A program made the position numbers and the translations under genes. Positions 63,816-64,000 of a stretch of 64,000 nucleotides of DNA are shown here, piece after piece. Location of the stretch: the NCBI RefSeq assembly GCF_008830185.1, contig NZ_WAGX01000005.1:248001-312000 (forward strand), written 5' to 3'. A model generated the notes under the pieces. It was not told where the DNA came from and ran no database searches. It worked only from the letters and a program-made list of their open reading frames with translations. The stretch comes from Candidatus Galacturonatibacter soehngenii (GTDB taxonomy: Bacteria > Bacillota > Clostridia > Lachnospirales > Lachnospiraceae). Positions within the stretch are counted from its first letter, which is position 1. The number at the start of each line of letters is the position of its first letter.

Positions 63816-64000
63816 TCACTCCCAATCTTCATTCAACCAATTTCTTAATAGCTGAGCCACTGCAGCCGGATTTTCATCTACAAATTTTTCTATTAACTTT
63901 CTCGCATCTGATTTTTCATTAAAGTCAATATCATCAAGCGGTGAACTTTCTTTTGTAGATGCAAGTAATGCCTCCACGGATAGTTCAGGCTCTGTTTCAA
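63816..64000 (-). CDS. fliF: Flagellar MS-ring protein FliF (C-terminal end)
   Basis: The last 60 codons of fliF are present; the gene continues beyond the right edge. The typical FliF C-terminus that binds FliG is visible (ENPAAVAQLLRNWLNED), ending at TGA 63816-63818. Fragment only, but the motif and its place before fliG make it firm. Confidence 0.93.
   Translation of the reverse strand, partial: ETEPELSVEALLASTKESSPLDDIDFNEKSDARKLIEKFVDENPAAVAQLLRNWLNEDWE

Overview
This 64 kb window is low-GC chromosomal DNA from an anaerobic, spore-former-type Firmicute. Gene order and protein flavour point to Clostridia, most likely Lachnospiraceae (a Lachnoclostridium/'Clostridium phytofermentans'-like organism; the assignment is inference). 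The evidence is PolC-type replicase, MEP isoprenoid genes, SigA and SigD-type sigma factors, a thrS T-box, and a flagellar/chemotaxis cluster running into rpsB-tsf-pyrH-frr-uppS-cdsA-dxr-rseP-polC in nearly the Bacillus order. I saw no rRNA or tRNA genes, insertion sequences, prophage or CRISPR arrays.

Layout. (1) 1-7.6 kb, minus strand: asp23-like gene with its own terminator, then nusB-xseA-xseB-ispA-dxs-tlyA-nadK-argR-recN (recN runs off the left edge). (2) 7.6-8.7 kb: a structured, repeat-rich intergenic zone with a consensus promoter, a 28-codon ORF and terminator, and a 54-codon ORF. (3) 8.7-13.3 kb, plus strand: rqcH, a T-box-controlled thrS, and a small Cys-rich DUF1540 gene whose ribosome binding site lies inside a perfect hairpin. 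(4) 13.4-17.8 kb, minus: CapA-like phosphoesterase, zinc-dependent phospholipase C-like protein, rpoD (sigA) and holA. (5) 17.8-18.8 kb: a gene-poor, AT-rich stretch with an orphan terminator and a 49-codon coiled-coil ORF. (6) 18.9-33.5 kb, minus: rpsB-tsf, polysaccharide deacetylase and bactofilin, pyrH-frr, uppS-cdsA-dxr-rseP-ispG-polC, with terminators after tsf and frr. (7) 33.6-64 kb, minus: a near-continuous flagellar/chemotaxis operon from fliF (cut at the right edge) through fliG-H-I-J, motE-like, fliK, flgD, flgE, flbD, motA-B, fliL-M-Y, cheY, fliO-P-Q-R, an flhB/flhA chimera, flhF-G, PilZ brake, cheB-A-W-C-D, sigD, fapA and three less-known genes that reach rpsB.

How they work together. 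Genes from fliF down to sigD encode the basal body, hook, rod-type export apparatus, stator, chemotaxis core and late-flagellar sigma factor. The MEP genes (dxs, dxr, ispG) supply IspA and UppS with isoprenoid precursors for cell-wall lipid carriers. RqcH works in ribosome rescue, and rpsB, tsf, frr and pyrH serve translation and nucleotide supply.

The most striking observation is the single 622-codon ORF at 45921-47789. Its first ~226 residues are the FlhB membrane domain and the rest is the last FlhA membrane helix plus the whole FlhA cytoplasmic domain, joined in frame. The FlhB autocleavage domain and most of the FlhA membrane channel are missing. Either this strain carries an in-frame deletion that should disable flagellar export, or the sequence is misassembled here. 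Other leads are the small-ORF islands, a family of tri-nucleotide-loop mini-hairpins in intergenic regions, the ribosome-binding-site-masking hairpin upstream of the DUF1540 gene, mutually exclusive hairpins between flgE and flbD, and a palindrome over the rpoD promoter.
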